Positions 45,676 through 54,535 of a stretch of DNA of 64,000 nt are shown here, piece by piece. The translations under genes and the position numbers were made by a program. The notes beneath the pieces are model-generated. The model was given only the letters and a program-made list of their open reading frames with translations, was not told the origin of the DNA and did no database searches. The DNA comes from Paraburkholderia atlantica. GTDB lineage: Bacteria > Pseudomonadota > Gammaproteobacteria > Burkholderiales > Burkholderiaceae. Each line of letters opens with the position of its first letter. Positions within the stretch are counted from its first letter, which is position 1. The stretch covers positions 310,001-374,000 of the forward strand of contig NZ_WHNQ01000002.1 of assembly GCF_009362785.1 (NCBI RefSeq), given 5' to 3'.

Positions 45676-46758
45676 GTGACCCGCTCAACCTCACGCTTCG
45701 CCACCTCGCTCAATCCGCTCTGGCAGAAACTCTCGCACGCCGCCGCGACCGTACTGCCGGCGAGCCTGCTCGTCGCCGGCGCGGCGCTCGTCACGCTCGC
45801 GCCGCAAAGCGCGCGCGCCGATGAAACCGCGATCTGCTACAACTGCCCGCCCGAATGGGCCGACTGGGCGAGCCAGATCAAGGCGATCCAGCAAAAGACC
45901 GGCATTCGCGTGCCGTTCGACAACAAGAACTCGGGCCAATCGATCGCACAGCTGATGGCCGAGCAGAAAAGCCCGGTCGCCGACGTCGTGTATCTCGGCG
46001 TGTCGTCGGCGTTCCAGGCCAAGGACAAGGGCGTGATCCAGCCGTACAAGCCCGCGCATTGGGACGACATTCCCGCCGGCCTGAAAGACCCGCAAGGCTA
46101 CTGGTTCACGATCCACTCGGGCACCCTCGGCTTCTTCGTCAACAAGGACGCGCTCGAAGGCAAGCCGGTGCCGCGCTCGTGGGCAGATCTGCTGAAGCCG
46201 GAATACAAAGGGATGATCGGCTACCTCGATCCGTCGAGCGCGTTCGTCGGCTATGCGGGCGCGGTCGCGGTGAACCAGGCGCTCGGCGGCACGCTCGACA
46301 ACTTCGAGCCGGGCCTCGACTGGTTCCGCAAGCTCAAGGCGAACGCGCCGATCGTGCCGAAGCAAACCGCGTACGCGCGCGTGCTGTCCGGCGAAATTCC
46401 GATCCTGCTCGACTACGACTTCGATGCGTACCGTGCGAAGTACAAGGATCACGCGAACGTCGAGTTCGTGATTCCGCAGGAAGGCACGATCTCGGTGCCG
46501 TACGTGATGAGCCTCGTGAAGGGCGCGCCGCACGAAACGAACGGCAAGAAGGTGCTCGATTTCGTGCTGTCCGACGAAGGCCAGAAACTGTGGTCGCAGG
46601 CGTATCTGCGGCCGGTGCGCGCGAGCGCGATGAATGCCGAGACCGCCGCGCAGTTCCTGCCCGCGAATGAATACGCGCGCGCCAAGCCGGTCGACTTCGC
46701 GAAGATGGCCGAGAAGCAGTCGGGCTTCGGCGAGCGCTATCTGCAGGTGATGCATTGA
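45676..46758 (+). CDS. ABC transporter substrate-binding protein (phosphodiester/phosphonate-type operon)
   Basis: Periplasmic solute-binding protein of 360 residues. A long signal peptide (hydrophobic core ASLLVAGAALVTLAPQ, cleavage after SARA) is followed by an iron/thiamine/spermidine-type binding fold: DETAICYNCPPEWADW, DVVYLGVSSAFQAKDKG and WFTIHSGTLGFFVNKDALEGKPVPRSWADLLKPEYKGMIG, listed here in parts. The start is GTG with a strong ribosome site. It heads an operon with two permeases, an ATPase and a phosphodiesterase, so the ligand is probably a phosphodiester. Fe3+ or aminoethylphosphonate binding are alternatives from the family. Confidence 0.85.
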   Translation: MTRSTSRFATSLNPLWQKLSHAAATVLPASLLVAGAALVTLAPQSARADETAICYNCPPEWADWASQIKAIQQKTGIRVPFDNKNSGQSIAQLMAEQKSPVADVVYLGVSSAFQAKDKGVIQPYKPAHWDDIPAGLKDPQGYWFTIHSGTLGFFVNKDALEGKPVPRSWADLLKPEYKGMIGYLDPSSAFVGYAGAVAVNQALGGTLDNFEPGLDWFRKLKANAPIVPKQTAYARVLSGEIPILLDYDFDAYRAKYKDHANVEFVIPQEGTISVPYVMSLVKGAPHETNGKKVLDFVLSDEGQKLWSQAYLRPVRASAMNAETAAQFLPANEYARAKPVDFAKMAEKQSGFGERYLQVMH

Positions 46759-47579
46759 ACGACGTCACGTTCCCGCTGCGCTGGCGCATTGCATTGCTCG
46801 CGCCGGCGCTGGCGGTGTTCATCGCGTTCTGGCTGCTGCCGATGGGCGCGCTCGCGCAGCTCTCCGGCGGCGGCCACGCATTCGCGACCTATCGCGCGAT
46901 GCTGACCAATCCGCGCTATATGTCGAGCCTTGGCGCGACCGTCGTGCTGTCGGCGGCGGTCACGGCGGCCACGCTGGTGCTGTCGGTGATCGCGGGGCTG
47001 CTGCTCGCGCGCCGCGAATTCGCCGGCAAGCGCACGCTACTCGCGCTGCTGACGTTTCCGCTCGCGTTTCCCGGCGTCGTCGTCGGCTTCATGGTCATCA
47101 TGCTCGCCGGACGTCAGGGGTTGATCGGCGCGGTGTCGCTGAAACTCGCGGGCGATCGTTGGGTGTTCGCGTATTCGATGAGCGGCCTGTTTCTCGGCTA
47201 TCTGTACTTCTCGATTCCACGCGTGATCGTCACCGTGATGGCCTCCGCGACCAAGCTCGATGCGTCGCTCGAAGAGGCCGCGCGCTCGCTCGGCGCATCG
47301 CCGTGGCGCATCATGCGCGACATCGTGCTGCCGGCGCTGTCGCCCGGACTGATCGCGGCGGGCGCCGTGTGCTTCGCGACCGCGATGGGCGCCTTCGGCA
47401 CCGCGTTCACGCTCGCCACCGACATCGACGTGCTGCCGATGACCATCTATACCGAGTTCACGCTGAACGCGAACATGGTGACCGCCGCGGGTCTGTCGAT
47501 CGTGCTGGGCATCGTCACGTGGGCGGTGCTGGCGATCGCGCGCAGTGCGAGCGGTTCGGGCGTGGCGGCGAGCGCATGA
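46755..47579 (+). CDS. ABC transporter permease 1
   Basis: Inner-membrane permease of 274 residues with about six helices. The EAA loop contacting the ATPase reads LDASLEEAARSLGASPWRIMRDIVLPALSPG. The start is a TTG that overlaps the upstream stop (TTGA at 46755-46758), indicating coupled translation. No other start lies close enough to the conserved N-terminus (LNDVTFPLRWRIALLAPALAV). It is the first of two homologous permeases, which should form a heterodimer. Confidence 0.88.
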   Translation: MNDVTFPLRWRIALLAPALAVFIAFWLLPMGALAQLSGGGHAFATYRAMLTNPRYMSSLGATVVLSAAVTAATLVLSVIAGLLLARREFAGKRTLLALLTFPLAFPGVVVGFMVIMLAGRQGLIGAVSLKLAGDRWVFAYSMSGLFLGYLYFSIPRVIVTVMASATKLDASLEEAARSLGASPWRIMRDIVLPALSPGLIAAGAVCFATAMGAFGTAFTLATDIDVLPMTIYTEFTLNANMVTAAGLSIVLGIVTWAVLAIARSASGSGVAASA

Positions 47580-48547
47580 ACGGCGCGTCGCCTGAAGCCA
47601 GCGTGAGCGCACATAACGACAATCTATCCATGAACTCAGTTACGGCCTCCTCGCCCTCTTCGCCGTCGCAGCCGGCCGCGGGACCGCGCGCGCGACGCGC
47701 GTGGCCTTCCACGCGAAGCTGGCTCGCCGCGGGTCAATGGTTCGTCACACTGCTGCTGTGCGCCTTCCTGATCGTGCCGGTCGTCATGTCGATCGTCGCG
47801 GGGCTGACGGTCAACTACTTCAAGGGCGTGTCGAGCGGACTCACGCTGCGCTGGCTCGTCGAAGTATGGACCCAGTATCACGGCTCGGTGTGGCTGTCGC
47901 TCGAAGTGGCCGCGGCGACGCTCGTCGTCACGCTGTTGACCGGCGTGCCCGCGGGCTACGTGCTCGCGCGCAGCAAGACGCGCTTCGCACGCATCGTCGA
48001 GGAGTTTCTGGTGCTGCCGATCGCGCTGCCCGGCCTCGCTTCGGCGCTTGCGCTGCTGGTGATCTACGGCGGCTTCACGGCGTTCCGGATGAGCGCGGCG
48101 TTCATCGTGGTCGGGCATGTGGTGTTCACGCTGCCGTTCATGGTGCGCGCGGTCGCCGCGGTCTGCGCGAGCAGCGATCTGCGCACGCTCGAAGAAGGCG
48201 CGGCAAGCCTCGGCGCGGGCTTCTTCACGCGCTTCGTCACGATCGTGCTGCCGAACGCGCGGCCCGGCATCGTCGCGGGCGCGCTCGCGGTGCTGACGCT
48301 GTCGATCGGCGAATTCAACCTCACGTGGATGCTGCACACGCCCGATACGAAGACGCTGCCGGTCGGCCTCGCCGATACCTACGCGTCGATGCGCATCGAG
48401 ATCGGCAGCGCTTACACGATCCTGTTCTTCATCATGACGATGCCGCTGCTCGTCGCGATGCAATGGCTCGGCGTCGATGCGACCGGCCAGCGCAGCGCGT
48501 CGAAAAAGCGCGTCGTATCTTCCGCCAAGCCGATCGACACGCCATGA
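47576..48547 (+). CDS. ABC transporter permease 2
   Basis: Second inner-membrane permease of 323 residues. A Ser/Pro/Ala-rich cytosolic N-terminus of about 45 residues precedes the first helix (QWFVTLLLCAFLIVPVVM). The EAA loop is LRTLEEGAASLGAGFFTRFVTIVLPNARPG. The ATG overlaps the preceding stop as ATGA (47576-47579). The long open frame upstream is not used because the overlap and domain start are clear. It partners permease 1. Confidence 0.9.
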   Translation: MNGASPEASVSAHNDNLSMNSVTASSPSSPSQPAAGPRARRAWPSTRSWLAAGQWFVTLLLCAFLIVPVVMSIVAGLTVNYFKGVSSGLTLRWLVEVWTQYHGSVWLSLEVAAATLVVTLLTGVPAGYVLARSKTRFARIVEEFLVLPIALPGLASALALLVIYGGFTAFRMSAAFIVVGHVVFTLPFMVRAVAAVCASSDLRTLEEGAASLGAGFFTRFVTIVLPNARPGIVAGALAVLTLSIGEFNLTWMLHTPDTKTLPVGLADTYASMRIEIGSAYTILFFIMTMPLLVAMQWLGVDATGQRSASKKRVVSSAKPIDTP

Positions 48548-49590
48548 AACTGACCTCGGTTCCCATCACGCTCACGCAGTGCGCCAAGACGTTTCGCGGC
48601 ACGCGCGTGCTCGAACCGCTCGATCTGTCGATCGGCGCGGGCGAAACTCTCGTGCTGCTCGGACCGTCGGGCTGCGGCAAGACGACGACGCTGCGCCTGA
48701 TCGCGGGCCTCGAAACACCCGACGCGGGCGGCCGCATCGCATTCGGCGACGACGACGTGACCACGCTACCGATCGAAAAACGCGCGGTCGGCATGGTGTT
48801 CCAGAGCTATGCGCTGTTTCCGAACCTGACCGTGCGCGGCAACATCGGCTACGGTCTGAAGATCAAGCGTGTGCCGGCGGCAACTGCCCGGCAACGCGTC
48901 GACGAGTTGCTCGGCATGATGCGGCTTACCGCTCACGCGGACAAACCGATCGATCAACTGTCGGGCGGCCAGCGTCAACGTGTGGCGCTCGCGCGCGCGC
49001 TCGCGGTGCAGCCGCGCGTGCTGCTGCTCGACGAACCGCTGACCGCGCTCGACGCGCGTCTGCGCGACGCATTGCGTAGCGAGATGAACGCGCTGTTGCG
49101 CGAGCTCGGCATCACGACCGTCTACGTGACCCACGATCAGGCCGAAGCGATGGAGCTCGGCGATCGCATCGTCGTGATGAGCGCGGGACGCATCGAGCAG
49201 ATCGGCTCGCCGCGTGACATCTACTATCGCCCGGCCAATCGCACGGTCGCGCAGTTCGTCGGCACGATCAACCGTATTGCGGGCGAGCCGAGCAATGGCA
49301 TGCTGACGACGAGCGGCGGCGCCGTGCCGTTGCCCGCGCATGCGTCGAATGCGAACGGCGCGCACGAGATCTTCTTTCGCCCCGAGGACGCACGGCTCAC
49401 CGACCCCGCGCTCGCGCAACTGCGCGGCCAGATCGAAAGCACCGCGTTCCTCGGCGAACGCACGCGCCTGACGATCGGCGGCGCCGCGCCCGAACCGCTT
49501 TTCGTCGACGTCGCGGGTCGTGTCGAGCTTGCGCGCGGCACGCCGGTTGGTATCTCGATCGAGCAGGACGCACTGATTGCGCTATCGTAG
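48544..49590 (+). CDS. ABC transporter ATP-binding protein
   Basis: Importer ATPase of 348 residues. Walker A GPSGCGKTT at 40-48, Q-loop in MVFQSYALFPNLTVRGNIGYGL, signature LSGGQRQRVALARAL, Walker B RVLLLDEPLTALDARLR and the switch His in YVTHDQAEAMELGDRI. The C-terminal 90 residues form a TOBE-type regulatory domain (FFRPEDARL ... FLGERTRLTIGG). The ATG overlaps the previous stop (ATGA). Position and family support a carbohydrate/phosphonate/Fe3+-class importer. Confidence 0.93.
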   Translation: MKLTSVPITLTQCAKTFRGTRVLEPLDLSIGAGETLVLLGPSGCGKTTTLRLIAGLETPDAGGRIAFGDDDVTTLPIEKRAVGMVFQSYALFPNLTVRGNIGYGLKIKRVPAATARQRVDELLGMMRLTAHADKPIDQLSGGQRQRVALARALAVQPRVLLLDEPLTALDARLRDALRSEMNALLRELGITTVYVTHDQAEAMELGDRIVVMSAGRIEQIGSPRDIYYRPANRTVAQFVGTINRIAGEPSNGMLTTSGGAVPLPAHASNANGAHEIFFRPEDARLTDPALAQLRGQIESTAFLGERTRLTIGGAAPEPLFVDVAGRVELARGTPVGISIEQDALIALS

Positions 49591-49647
49591 GCACAAACAG
49601 CGCCGCAGCCTGGCGCTCAACACGAAGCAACCCGAAGGACCTCTGTC

Positions 49648-50472
49648 ATGCTGCTGGCTCAAATAAGCGACCTGCATATCAAGCAACCCGGCGCACTCGC
49701 GTATCGCCGAGTCGATACGGCTCCGTACCTCGCGCGTTGTATCGACGCGCTGAACGCGCTCACACCGCGCCCCGACGCGGTGCTGATGACCGGCGACCTC
49801 GTCGATCAGGGCGACCCTCAGCAGTATGCGCACCTGAAGACACTGCTCGCGCCGCTCGAGATCCCCTACTTCCTGATGGTCGGTAATCACGACGAACGCA
49901 ACGCGTTGCGCGCGGCGTTTCCCGAGCGCGAGGAATTGCTAAGCGGCGGCGAATTCGTGCAGTACGCGGTCGACGTCGGCCCGCTGCGCGTGATCGCACT
50001 GGATTCGCTGGTGCCCGGCTCGAGCGCCGGCATGCTGTGTGACACGCGGCTCGCGTGGCTCGCGCAGCAACTCGATGCGGCGCACGGCAAGCCGGTCGTG
50101 GTCGCGCTGCATCACCCGCCGTTCGCGTGCGGCATCGGGCATATGGACGAGATCCGGCTCGACCCGGCGGCATCGGACAAGCTCGCGGCGCTGATCGCCC
50201 GCTATCCCAACGTCGAGCGCGTGCTCTGCGGGCACGTGCATCGCTCGATGTTCGTGCGCTTCGGCGGCACGATCGCGAGCGCGATTCCCGCGCCCGCGCA
50301 CCAGGTGGCGCTCGATTTTCGCGAAGAAGGACCGTCGGCGTTCGTGATGGAGCCGCCCGCTTACGCACTGCATTACTACGCTCCGGCGACGGGCATCGTC
50401 ACGCATCATGCGTATGTCGATGCGGCCGACGGCCCGTATCCGTTCTACGACGCTGGCGCGTTGATCGACTGA
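49648..50472 (+). CDS. GpdQ-like phosphodiesterase (class III metallophosphoesterase)
   Basis: Binuclear-metal phosphodiesterase of 274 residues, the same length as Enterobacter GpdQ. Ligands are at matching places: Asp8 and His10 (ISDLHI), Asp50 (TGDLVDQGD), Asn80 and His81 (GNHDE), His156 (HHPPF), His196 and His198 (GHVHRS). GpdQ hydrolyses glycerophosphodiesters and other phosphate diesters. The alternative is a 3',5'-cyclic-AMP phosphodiesterase of the CpdA type, which shares the fold. It follows the ATPase gene by 57 bp on the same strand, so it probably degrades what the importer brings in. Confidence 0.88.
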   Translation: MLLAQISDLHIKQPGALAYRRVDTAPYLARCIDALNALTPRPDAVLMTGDLVDQGDPQQYAHLKTLLAPLEIPYFLMVGNHDERNALRAAFPEREELLSGGEFVQYAVDVGPLRVIALDSLVPGSSAGMLCDTRLAWLAQQLDAAHGKPVVVALHHPPFACGIGHMDEIRLDPAASDKLAALIARYPNVERVLCGHVHRSMFVRFGGTIASAIPAPAHQVALDFREEGPSAFVMEPPAYALHYYAPATGIVTHHAYVDAADGPYPFYDAGALID

Positions 50473-50613
50473 AACGAGCGGTATATCTCTCTGCAACCTG
50501 ATAGCGGACGCGCGAGCGAGCCTCGCGCGGCCGTCAGCAGGAACCCTGCCGCTCCGGTATGATCGGCACGCTTGAGGACCGCGCATGGGCCGGTCCGTCG
50601 ATCCGCCTCCGTC

Positions 50614-51813
50614 ATGTCCACTTCCGACGCTTCCACTTCCGCTTCCTCCGCCCGGTCGTTGCGCGGCGTGTTGCTGCTGCTCGCGACGATCGCCGGTGTC
50701 TCGGTCGCGAACATCTACTTCAATCAGCCGCTGCTCGACAACTTGCGCCAATCGTTTCCGGACAGCGCGTCCTGGGTCGGCGCGGTGCCTGCCGTCACGC
50801 AGCTCGGCTACGCCGCCGGCATGCTGCTGCTCGCGCCGCTCGGCGACCGCTTCGACCGGCGTCTGTTGATCCTGCTGCAGATCGCCGGCCTGTGCGGCGC
50901 GCTCGTCGTCGCGGCGTCGGCACCGACGCTCGCGGTGCTGATCGTCACGAGTCTCGCGATCGGCATACTCGCGACGATCGCGCAACAGGCGGTGCCGTTC
51001 GCGGCCGAACTCGCACCGCCCTCCGAGCGCGGCCACGCGGTCGGCACCGTGATGAGCGGCCTCTTGCTCGGCATCCTGCTCGCGCGGACCGCGGCGGGCA
51101 TCGTCGGTGAATACTTCGGCTGGCGCGCGGTGTTCGGCGCATCGGTCGTCGCGCTGCTCGCGCTCGCGGTCGTCATCATTTTGCGTCTGCCGAAGAGCCA
51201 GCCGACTTCGACGCTGCCGTACGGCAAGCTGCTCGTGTCGATGTGGCATCTGGTGACCGAGCATCGCGCGCTGCGTGAGGCGTCGCTGACCGGCGCGGCG
51301 TTGTTCGGCGCATTCAGCCTTTTCTGGTCGGTGCTCGCGCTGCTGCTCGCGGGCGCGCCGTTTCATCTCGGGCCGCAGGCGGCGGGGCTGTTCGGCATCG
51401 TCGGCGCGGCTGGCGCGCTCGCCGCACCGCTGGCGGGCAAGTTCGCCGACCGGCGTGGACCGCGCGCGATCATCACCGTGTCGCTCGTGCTGGTCGTGAT
51501 CGCGTTCGTGATCTTCGGCGCGTCGGCGAAGAGCATCGCGGGACTCGTGGTCGGCGTGATCATTCTCGACATCGGCGTGCAGGCCGCGCAGATTTCCAAT
51601 CAGTCGCGCATCTATGCGTTGAAGCCCGATGCGCGCAGCCGCGTGAATACCGTGTACATGGTCGCGTATTTCATCGGCGGGGCGCTGGGCTCGGGTGTCG
51701 GCGCGATCGTGTGGCCGGCGTTCGGGTGGATTGGCGTCACGATCGCGGGGATCGGGTTTGCCGGGCTCGGCGCGTGGAATCATTTGCGGTTGCCGGCCCG
51801 GGGGGGGAATTGA
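50614..51813 (+). CDS. MFS transporter (DHA1-like)
   Basis: Twelve-helix major facilitator protein of 399 residues. N-terminal GVLLLLATIAGVSVANIYFNQPLLDNLRQSF precedes the loop-2/3 motif LAPLGDRFDRRLLILL; the second half has AGKFADRRGPRAIITVSL. It resembles YgaY/YtbD-like and arabinose-efflux-type families, which export small hydrophobic or sugar-like compounds, but the substrate is unknown. Start ATG 50614 (MSTSDASTSASSARSL) is chosen, and the frame extends 14 codons upstream. It converges with the response-regulator genes. Confidence 0.85.
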   Translation: MSTSDASTSASSARSLRGVLLLLATIAGVSVANIYFNQPLLDNLRQSFPDSASWVGAVPAVTQLGYAAGMLLLAPLGDRFDRRLLILLQIAGLCGALVVAASAPTLAVLIVTSLAIGILATIAQQAVPFAAELAPPSERGHAVGTVMSGLLLGILLARTAAGIVGEYFGWRAVFGASVVALLALAVVIILRLPKSQPTSTLPYGKLLVSMWHLVTEHRALREASLTGAALFGAFSLFWSVLALLLAGAPFHLGPQAAGLFGIVGAAGALAAPLAGKFADRRGPRAIITVSLVLVVIAFVIFGASAKSIAGLVVGVIILDIGVQAAQISNQSRIYALKPDARSRVNTVYMVAYFIGGALGSGVGAIVWPAFGWIGVTIAGIGFAGLGAWNHLRLPARGGN

Positions 51814-51838
51814 ACGCCCGATTCCATCTTTGATTGAT

Positions 51839-51866
51839 GCCGGCGTCATGCGGACGCCGGCGCTTT
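51839..51866. terminator. Terminator-like hairpin between convergent MFS and response-regulator genes
   Basis: A 9-bp stem (GCCGGCGTC / GACGCCGGC) with loop ATGCG is followed by GCTTTC, a weak U tract. The convergent position suits a shared transcription end. Confidence 0.5.
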
Positions 51867-51885
51867 CAGCCCTTGCTGCGAACGT

Positions 51886-52341
51886 TCAAACGCCGCCACC
51901 CCGCCCCAACGCATACTCATGCAGCGCATCGAGCACACGATCGAACTCGAACGATTTGTCGTAAAAGTGCCGCACACCGTACTGCTCGCAGCGCGCTCGA
52001 TACGCGGGCAACGCATGATTGGTCAGCACCGCCGCGAACATCGAATCGATCAGCCCCTCGCGCTGCAGATACGCGAGCACCGGCACGCCCGAGCCCTGCT
52101 TCAGCTGCAAATCGACGATGACCGCGTCGAATGCTTCGTCGCCGAGCAACGCGATCGCCTGATCGGCGGAATCGGCATAAGCGGCCACGCGCAGCAGGCC
52201 CGAAGCATCGATCGCTTCGACGAGGCTGCGGCGAATCAGCGGCGAATCCTCGATCAGCAGCACGCGCAACGGCGCGCGGCTGGCTGGATCGGTAGCAGGG
52301 TTCGATTCGCTGTTCATCGGGATGTCTCGATCGTCCGTCAT
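51886..52341 (-). CDS. Single-domain response regulator
   Basis: Stand-alone receiver protein of 151 residues. The receiver starts about residue 26: VLLIEDSPLIRRSLVEAI, with the phospho-acceptor in AVIVDLQLKQGSG and Lys in FYDKSFEFDRV. There is no output domain, only a short C-terminus ending in GRGGGV, so it may act as a phosphate sink or protein-protein switch. Its ATG overlaps the stop of the NarL-type regulator (ATGA, 52338-52341), suggesting coupled synthesis and shared function. Confidence 0.85.
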   Translation of the reverse strand: MTDDRDIPMNSESNPATDPASRAPLRVLLIEDSPLIRRSLVEAIDASGLLRVAAYADSADQAIALLGDEAFDAVIVDLQLKQGSGVPVLAYLQREGLIDSMFAAVLTNHALPAYRARCEQYGVRHFYDKSFEFDRVLDALHEYALGRGGGV

Positions 52342-52970
52342 TCGATCAGACCATTCTTGATCGCGTAATACGTGAGGTCCGCGTTGTTCGCGAGTCGCAT
52401 CTTCTCGAGTACCCGCGCGCGATACGTGCTCACCGTTTTGACCGACAGATGCAGTTCTTCGGCGATCTCCGTCGGCAACTGGCCGGCCGCGAGCTTGCAG
52501 AAGATCTGGAATTCGCGCTCCGACAGCGCCTCATGCGGACGCCCGGCGGCGGGCTTGTCGAGATTGTCGGCAAGCGTATCGGCAACCGCCTCCGACAGAT
52601 AGCGATGCCCGCGCGCGACCGAGCGGATCGCGCGCACGATTTCCTCCGGCTCGCAGTCCTTGTTCAGATAGCCGTTCGCGCCCGCGCGCAGCAGATTGAT
52701 CGCGTACTGGCTCTCGGGGTAGCCCGACAGGATCAGCACGCCCTGCTCGGGACGCACCTGCTTGATCACCCGCAATGTATCGATGCCGTTCTTGTCCGGC
52801 ATCGCGATGTCGAGCAGCACCACGTCGAAGGCCTGCTCGCGCACGAGGCCGATCGCTTCCTCGCCGGTGGCGGCCTCGGCGGCGACGCACATATCCGGCT
52901 CGTCGGCGACGAACTGTCTGAAACCACCTCGAACGATCGCATGATCGTCAGCTATCAGCACTCGAATCAT
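52338..52970 (-). CDS. NarL/FixJ-type response regulator
   Basis: DNA-binding response regulator of 210 residues. The receiver has DD at 8-9, Asp in VVLLDIAMPDKNG and the conserved Lys in GYLNKDCEPEE. The C-terminal LuxR HTH is LSEREFQIFCKLAAGQLPTEIAEELHLSVKTVSTYRARVLEKM. It overlaps the receiver-only gene. The likely kinase partner is the HisKA_3-type sensor at 54536-56023, 1.6 kb away on the other strand. Targets are unknown, but the ferritin-like and DUF1328 genes lie between. Confidence 0.93.
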   Translation of the reverse strand: MIRVLIADDHAIVRGGFRQFVADEPDMCVAAEAATGEEAIGLVREQAFDVVLLDIAMPDKNGIDTLRVIKQVRPEQGVLILSGYPESQYAINLLRAGANGYLNKDCEPEEIVRAIRSVARGHRYLSEAVADTLADNLDKPAAGRPHEALSEREFQIFCKLAAGQLPTEIAEELHLSVKTVSTYRARVLEKMRLANNADLTYYAIKNGLIE

Positions 52971-53152
52971 CGGTTGGGTGTCCGTGCAAAGGGAGTCGCT
53001 CCTAAGCCGACATTGTAATGAGCCGGGGCCGCGACTGAACGCGAAATGCGCGGGCGGCTTCGCACCGTAGCCGCCGGCATTCCCGAGTTCGCTGGCGCCG
53101 GGTCGACGCTTTTTCGCCGCGTCTGCCGTCGCCTCCCTGCCACTTTGGCGCG

Positions 53153-53698
53153 CTATTCACGCCCCGCGAGCAGATCCGCCATATCGTCGGCATGCTCTTC
53201 CTCGACCGCGAGAATCTCCTCGAACAGCCGGCGCGTGGTCACGTCCTTCTCGCCGAGATAGCGGACGATCTCGCGGTAAGTGTCGATCGCGATGCGCTCC
53301 GCGATCAGGTTCTCGCGAATCATGTCGGTCAGATCGGTGCCTTCCTTGTATTCCGAATGCGCGCGTGCCTTGATGCCGTCCGGCGCGAAGTCGGGTTCGC
53401 CGCCAAGCTGCACGATGCGCTCGGCGATGCGATCGGCGTGTTCCTGCTCCTCGCTCGCATGCTCGGCGAATTCAGTCGCGACCGCTTCGGAGTTGATGCC
53501 CTTCGCCATGAAGTAGTGCCGCTTGTAACGCAGCGTGCAGACGAGCTCGGTGGCGAGCGCGTCGTTCAGCAGCTTGAGCACCGTGTCGCGATTCGCGCCG
53601 TAAGTCGGCGTGACCGGACCATCCGACATATGCTTGCGCGCGTCCTCGCGGATCTTCTTGATGTCCATCACGAACGTGTCGCCAGATTGCTTCGTCAT
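53153..53698 (-). CDS. Ferritin-like / bacterioferritin-type protein
   Basis: Four-helix-bundle protein of 181 residues. Metal ligands appear as Glu in NDALATELVCTLRYKRHYFM, then EHASEEQEHADRIAERI, and in the second half ENLIAERIAIDTYREIVRYLGEKD and EEILAVEEEHADDMADLL. Paired E-x-x-H motifs show a di-iron site. It resembles the short bacterioferritin/Dps-like proteins that store or oxidise iron. No haem-binding Met of classical Bfr is obvious. Monocistronic, 182 bp downstream of the response-regulator start on the same strand. Confidence 0.88.
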   Translation of the reverse strand: MTKQSGDTFVMDIKKIREDARKHMSDGPVTPTYGANRDTVLKLLNDALATELVCTLRYKRHYFMAKGINSEAVATEFAEHASEEQEHADRIAERIVQLGGEPDFAPDGIKARAHSEYKEGTDLTDMIRENLIAERIAIDTYREIVRYLGEKDVTTRRLFEEILAVEEEHADDMADLLAGRE

Positions 53699-53913
53699 CG
53701 AACTTCTCCTTTATCCGGTATTGGGAATCGCGCATCAGCACGCGTCGCGCCTGATGCGCCGAGGGTGGAATGACGGCGCGCTTCGAACGCCGGCGCCTCG
53801 AGCGAAGGATTCAGACGCCGCGCGTTCACGCGCCTTTGACTACCTGTTTCTATGTATACGTATTGCGCACTTCGCTGCCGATCTCGTGTTGCGTTCATCC
53901 ACGGCTCGCGCCG

Positions 53914-54075
53914 CTAGGTTCGAAACACGCCGAGCAGCAACGTGACCACGAACACGACGAGGAAGATGTAGAACAGGATCTTCGCGATTTCGGCCGCGCC
54001 GGCCGCGATGCCGGTAAAGCCGAACACCGCCGCGATGATCGCAATCACGAAGAAGACGATGGCATAGTGAAGCAT
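53914..54075 (-). CDS. DUF1328 small membrane protein A
   Basis: A protein of 53 residues too short for a standard gene call. It starts [20 protein letters not shown] and contains the family core [16 protein letters not shown], then a second hydrophobic segment ending LLLGVFRT. Two helices cross the membrane. It is 92 bp downstream of a paralogue (54168-54344) on the same strand and the two share the TGIAAGAA core. Related YtjA-type proteins are envelope- or stress-associated. No function is established. Confidence 0.85.
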   Translation of the reverse strand: MLHYAIVFFVIAIIAAVFGFTGIAAGAAEIAKILFYIFLVVFVVTLLLGVFRT

Positions 54076-54167
54076 GGCATTTCTCCCTTTTGTTGGCCCT
54101 GCAATCGACTACAGCAAACCACTCGCCTGCTATCAAGGCGCGGCTTGCCGCCACTGCGATGGCCGCG

Positions 54168-54344
54168 CTAATCGATCATTTTCTTCGTCACGACGAAGCC
54201 CAGCACGAGGAACACCACGCACAGCACGACAAAGACGAAGAACAGGAACTTCGCGATCGCCGCCGCGCCGGCCGCGATGCCGGTAAAGCCGAGAACACCC
54301 GCGATCACCGCGATAATCGCGAAGAACAGCGCCCACTTCAACAT
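54168..54344 (-). CDS. DUF1328 small membrane protein B
   Basis: A 58-residue paralogue of protein [21 protein letters not shown], then [16 protein letters not shown] and a second helix ending FVVTKKMID. Start ATG 54344 is preferred to the longer frame because it begins the conserved sequence. It is divergent from the histidine kinase, 191 bp apart. Tandem copies suggest duplication and perhaps hetero-oligomers. Confidence 0.85.
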   Translation of the reverse strand: MLKWALFFAIIAVIAGVLGFTGIAAGAAAIAKFLFFVFVVLCVVFLVLGFVVTKKMID

Positions 54345-54535
54345 GATGGTTTTCTCCCGAAACATTTGAATCAACGATCGGGTCCATGCTATCGATGCGC
54401 GGCGCCGCGCGCATTCCGACGCTCGCCGTTTTTCGTGTGAGAATCCGCTTACATTGGATTACGACGACGTTACGCGCGGCTTCGCTCGATGCTGGAGTCG
54501 ACGCCCGAGTCGATGCCCTCTTTCTGGAGCAGAAA

